Assembly: GCA_037140715.1 (NCBI GenBank)
Contig: JBAXDX010000063.1
Coordinates: 1-16,638 of the forward strand
Direction: 5' to 3'
Length of the DNA: 16,638 bases
Source: JAUZPB01 sp037140715
GTDB lineage: Bacteria; Bacteroidota; Ignavibacteria; Ignavibacteriales; SURF-24
The first letter of the stretch is position 1, and every line of letters starts with the position of its first letter. The translations under genes were made by a program, and so were the position numbers. This document shows positions 15,191-16,638 of the stretch, one piece after another. The notes under the pieces were generated by a model, which had not been told where the DNA came from, made no database searches, and saw only the letters and a program-made list of their open reading frames with translations.

Positions 15191-15703
15191 ATGTCAGATA
15201 ATATTATGCTTACGATAGGTGCTCTTGTGCTTTTAAGCAGTTTTATCATAACGTCTAACTCAATTATTTTAGAGAATAAGCGTCAGGAATATGAAAGCGA
15301 ATATATGTTGACGGCTATCGGCATTGCTCAGTCAGTAATTGATGAGGCAAAGACAAAAGCCTTTGATGAGGTAACTAATCCTACAAATACTTCTACGCTT
15401 ACAATATCGCTTGCTCCGGAGTCAGGTGAATCATTTACAGTACCGGAGGTAGTGGCGGCTAATGAGGTTTATCAGTCGATGATAAAGTATGATGATGTGG
15501 ATGATTACAATGGTTATAGCCGAACCGTAAATACGCCGAGAGCAGGCGGTTATAATGTAAGAGTATCTGTAAACTATGTAAACGAGACAAACCCTGATAC
15601 TGACAGCGGCGGTTCACGCACGTTTTGTAAGAAAATGACGGTAACTGTTACCAGTATCTATTTCTCAGCTCCTGTCAGACTTTACTATGCCTTTATTTAT
15701 TAG
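15191..15703 (+). CDS. PilV/MshD-like minor pilin-like protein
   Basis: Membrane-anchored protein of 170 residues. A hydrophobic helix at about 6-26 is followed by a polar heptad-like region (RQEYESEYMLTAIGIAQSVI at 31-50, then DEAKTKAFDE) of the sort found in PilV/GspI-type pilins, where the helix after the anchor is rich in Ala and Gln-Ser. A DDVDDYNGYS stretch at 101-110 recalls minor pilins of the MshD/PilV kind, and the end (VRVSVNYV, KKMTVTVTS) fits their final beta strands. No type III signal (G before F/M and E at +5) is visible, so prepilin peptidase processing is doubtful. Start 15191 is chosen for its GAGG. The next gene starts 8 bases after the stop. Similarity is by eye and remote; a general membrane-anchored secreted protein is the alternative. 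Confidence 0.55.
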   Translation: MSDNIMLTIGALVLLSSFIITSNSIILENKRQEYESEYMLTAIGIAQSVIDEAKTKAFDEVTNPTNTSTLTISLAPESGESFTVPEVVAANEVYQSMIKYDDVDDYNGYSRTVNTPRAGGYNVRVSVNYVNETNPDTDSGGSRTFCKKMTVTVTSIYFSAPVRLYYAFIY

Positions 15704-15711
15704 AGGATAAA

Positions 15712-16263
15712 ATGAATGTAATAATTGATATTATTGGCTCGACTTTCATAGGCGGAGTTGTTCTTTTGCTTATACTGCAACTGAACAGTTCGCTTAGTGA
15801 TTCTCTTTCAAGCAGGACAATAGGTTATACGGCACAGAGCAATATTAGTGCTATGGCACGTGTAATGGAAAAGGATTTTAAGAAAATCGGACTTGGGGTT
15901 TCAGACAGCATAAAAATCTCAACGGCGGATTCCTCGAAAATTACTTTTATTTATGACAAGGATAATAACGGAACAATTGACTCGATGTCATATTACACAA
16001 GTTCAACTTCGGTTCTTTCGGGAACTTCCAATCCAAATGACAGACTTTTATACAGAGTAGTAAATAATGATGCCGCGCTTACGAGTAATCTCGGCGTAAC
16101 TAAATTCAATGTTTATTATTTTGATTCACTCGGGCAAGTTACAAATCACCGTTCTAAAATCAGGTTTTTCAAAGTAAAGCTAACTGTAGAAAGTACATTC
16201 GCAAATAATAACGCCTACGGCGGAGCGTATTGGGAAAAAATATTTAAACCAAAAAATCTTTAA
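15712..16263 (+). CDS. PilW/GspJ-like minor pilin-like protein
   Basis: Membrane-anchored protein of 183 residues. A short leader and helix (about 5-24, TFIGGVVLLLILQL) are followed by a polar helical stretch with MARVMEKDFKKIGLG at 48-62, close in style to PilW/GspJ, where this position reads roughly as 'l..DlR.aG'. The beta-rich remainder has ITFIYDKDNNGTID at 77-90, a DxDxNG loop that resembles calcium-binding loops and is common in PilW-like proteins. The usual G-F/M-xxx-E prepilin cleavage motif is not visible. AGAGGA overlaps the preceding stop and serves as ribosome site for ATG 15712. The gene lies between a PilV-like and a PilX-like gene, which strengthens the reading; each similarity alone is weak. 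Confidence 0.6.
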   Translation: MNVIIDIIGSTFIGGVVLLLILQLNSSLSDSLSSRTIGYTAQSNISAMARVMEKDFKKIGLGVSDSIKISTADSSKITFIYDKDNNGTIDSMSYYTSSTSVLSGTSNPNDRLLYRVVNNDAALTSNLGVTKFNVYYFDSLGQVTNHRSKIRFFKVKLTVESTFANNNAYGGAYWEKIFKPKNL

Positions 16264-16272
16264 AGGCTATGT

Positions 16273-16638
16273 ATGAGCAGCAAAGGAATTCTCATATTTT
16301 TGATTGGCATAATCGGCATCTCCGGAACTATATTTACCAATCTTTTCCGCTTCGGTGGTTTAGCATCTGAAAATCTTTCGAAAACTTATAACTACCAGCT
16401 TGTCAGCAATATAGCACAAAGCGGGGCTAACATGGCTGTCAGGCAGATTGTCAATGCCCCGGACTGGCGTACTGGGTTCTCAAACTTCACTATGTTTAGC
16501 GGTAAGCTTAATGTAAGGGTAGTTGACACTACATATAATGGTACTCCGGTTATCAAAGTAGTTTCGGTTGGAACAGTTGATTATACAATAAAGGACTGGG
16601 AGACTAACGGCTCTACAATTCAGGATACGACAATATGT
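16273..16638 (+). CDS. PilX-like minor pilin-like protein, cut by the window edge
   Basis: The first 122 residues are present and the frame is open to the last base, so the gene continues beyond the window. A hydrophobic helix (about 5-21, GILIFLIGIIGISGTIF) is followed by LVSNIAQSGANMAVRQIV at 46-63, which resembles the PilX/GspK region where an Ala-rich helix leads to a conserved small-residue run. The rest alternates beta strands (LNVRVVD, VIKVVSVGTVDYTI). No lipobox or clear prepilin peptidase motif is seen. ATG 16273 has AAAGG (16262-16266) 6 bases upstream, and the gene starts 9 bases after the preceding stop. Together with the two genes before it, the order PilV-, PilW-, PilX-like matches minor pilin operons. 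Function is inferred from order and topology. Confidence 0.55.
   Translation, partial: MSSKGILIFLIGIIGISGTIFTNLFRFGGLASENLSKTYNYQLVSNIAQSGANMAVRQIVNAPDWRTGFSNFTMFSGKLNVRVVDTTYNGTPVIKVVSVGTVDYTIKDWETNGSTIQDTTIC

Overview
The window looks like chromosomal DNA from a free-living member of the Bacteroidota/Ignavibacteria side of the FCB group. The strongest clue is a subtilisin-like protease ending in a type IX secretion (Por) type A sorting domain whose 'YQNYPNPFNP' motif is typical of Ignavibacteria and relatives. A perfect Bacteroidetes-type -7 promoter box (TAnnTTTG) lies in front of the transketolase gene. The genus cannot be fixed from the sequence alone. All recognised genes are on the + strand. 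I see no rRNA, tRNA, CRISPR array, insertion sequence or integrase.

Layout: (1) 1-450, a short unrecognised ORF behind a GC-rich palindrome. (2) 536-2560, transketolase with its own promoter. (3) 2561-2760, a noncoding spacer with three 21-bp tandem repeats and a 32-nt element that recurs 12 kb away. (4) 2761-7392, DedA-family membrane protein, long-chain acyl-CoA ligase and methionyl-tRNA synthetase, possibly one transcript. (5) 7393-7591, a spacer holding a second 21-bp repeat array in which each copy keeps a dyad. (6) 7592-9343, the secreted S8 protease. (7) 9465-14540, a very tight operon of two parvulin/SurA-type foldases flanking a SurA-like lipoprotein without parvulin catalytic motifs, then a MoxR-type AAA+ ATPase. 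(8) 14541-15190, 650 bp without a credible gene but with a terminator-like hairpin, the second copy of the 32-nt element, inverted repeats and a C-rich tract. (9) 15191 to the window end, three short membrane-anchored proteins in the order PilV-like, PilW-like, PilX-like, the last cut by the window edge.

Functionally, the housekeeping genes serve central carbon metabolism, lipid handling and translation. The foldase operon probably serves periplasmic and outer-membrane protein biogenesis, which would suit a cell that exports proteins such as the neighbouring protease through the outer membrane. The last three genes look like a divergent minor-pilin set in which the normal prepilin peptidase motif is not visible. 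They are the best candidate here for something poorly described. The two 21-bp repeat arrays and the duplicated 32-nt element are the most interesting noncoding signals.
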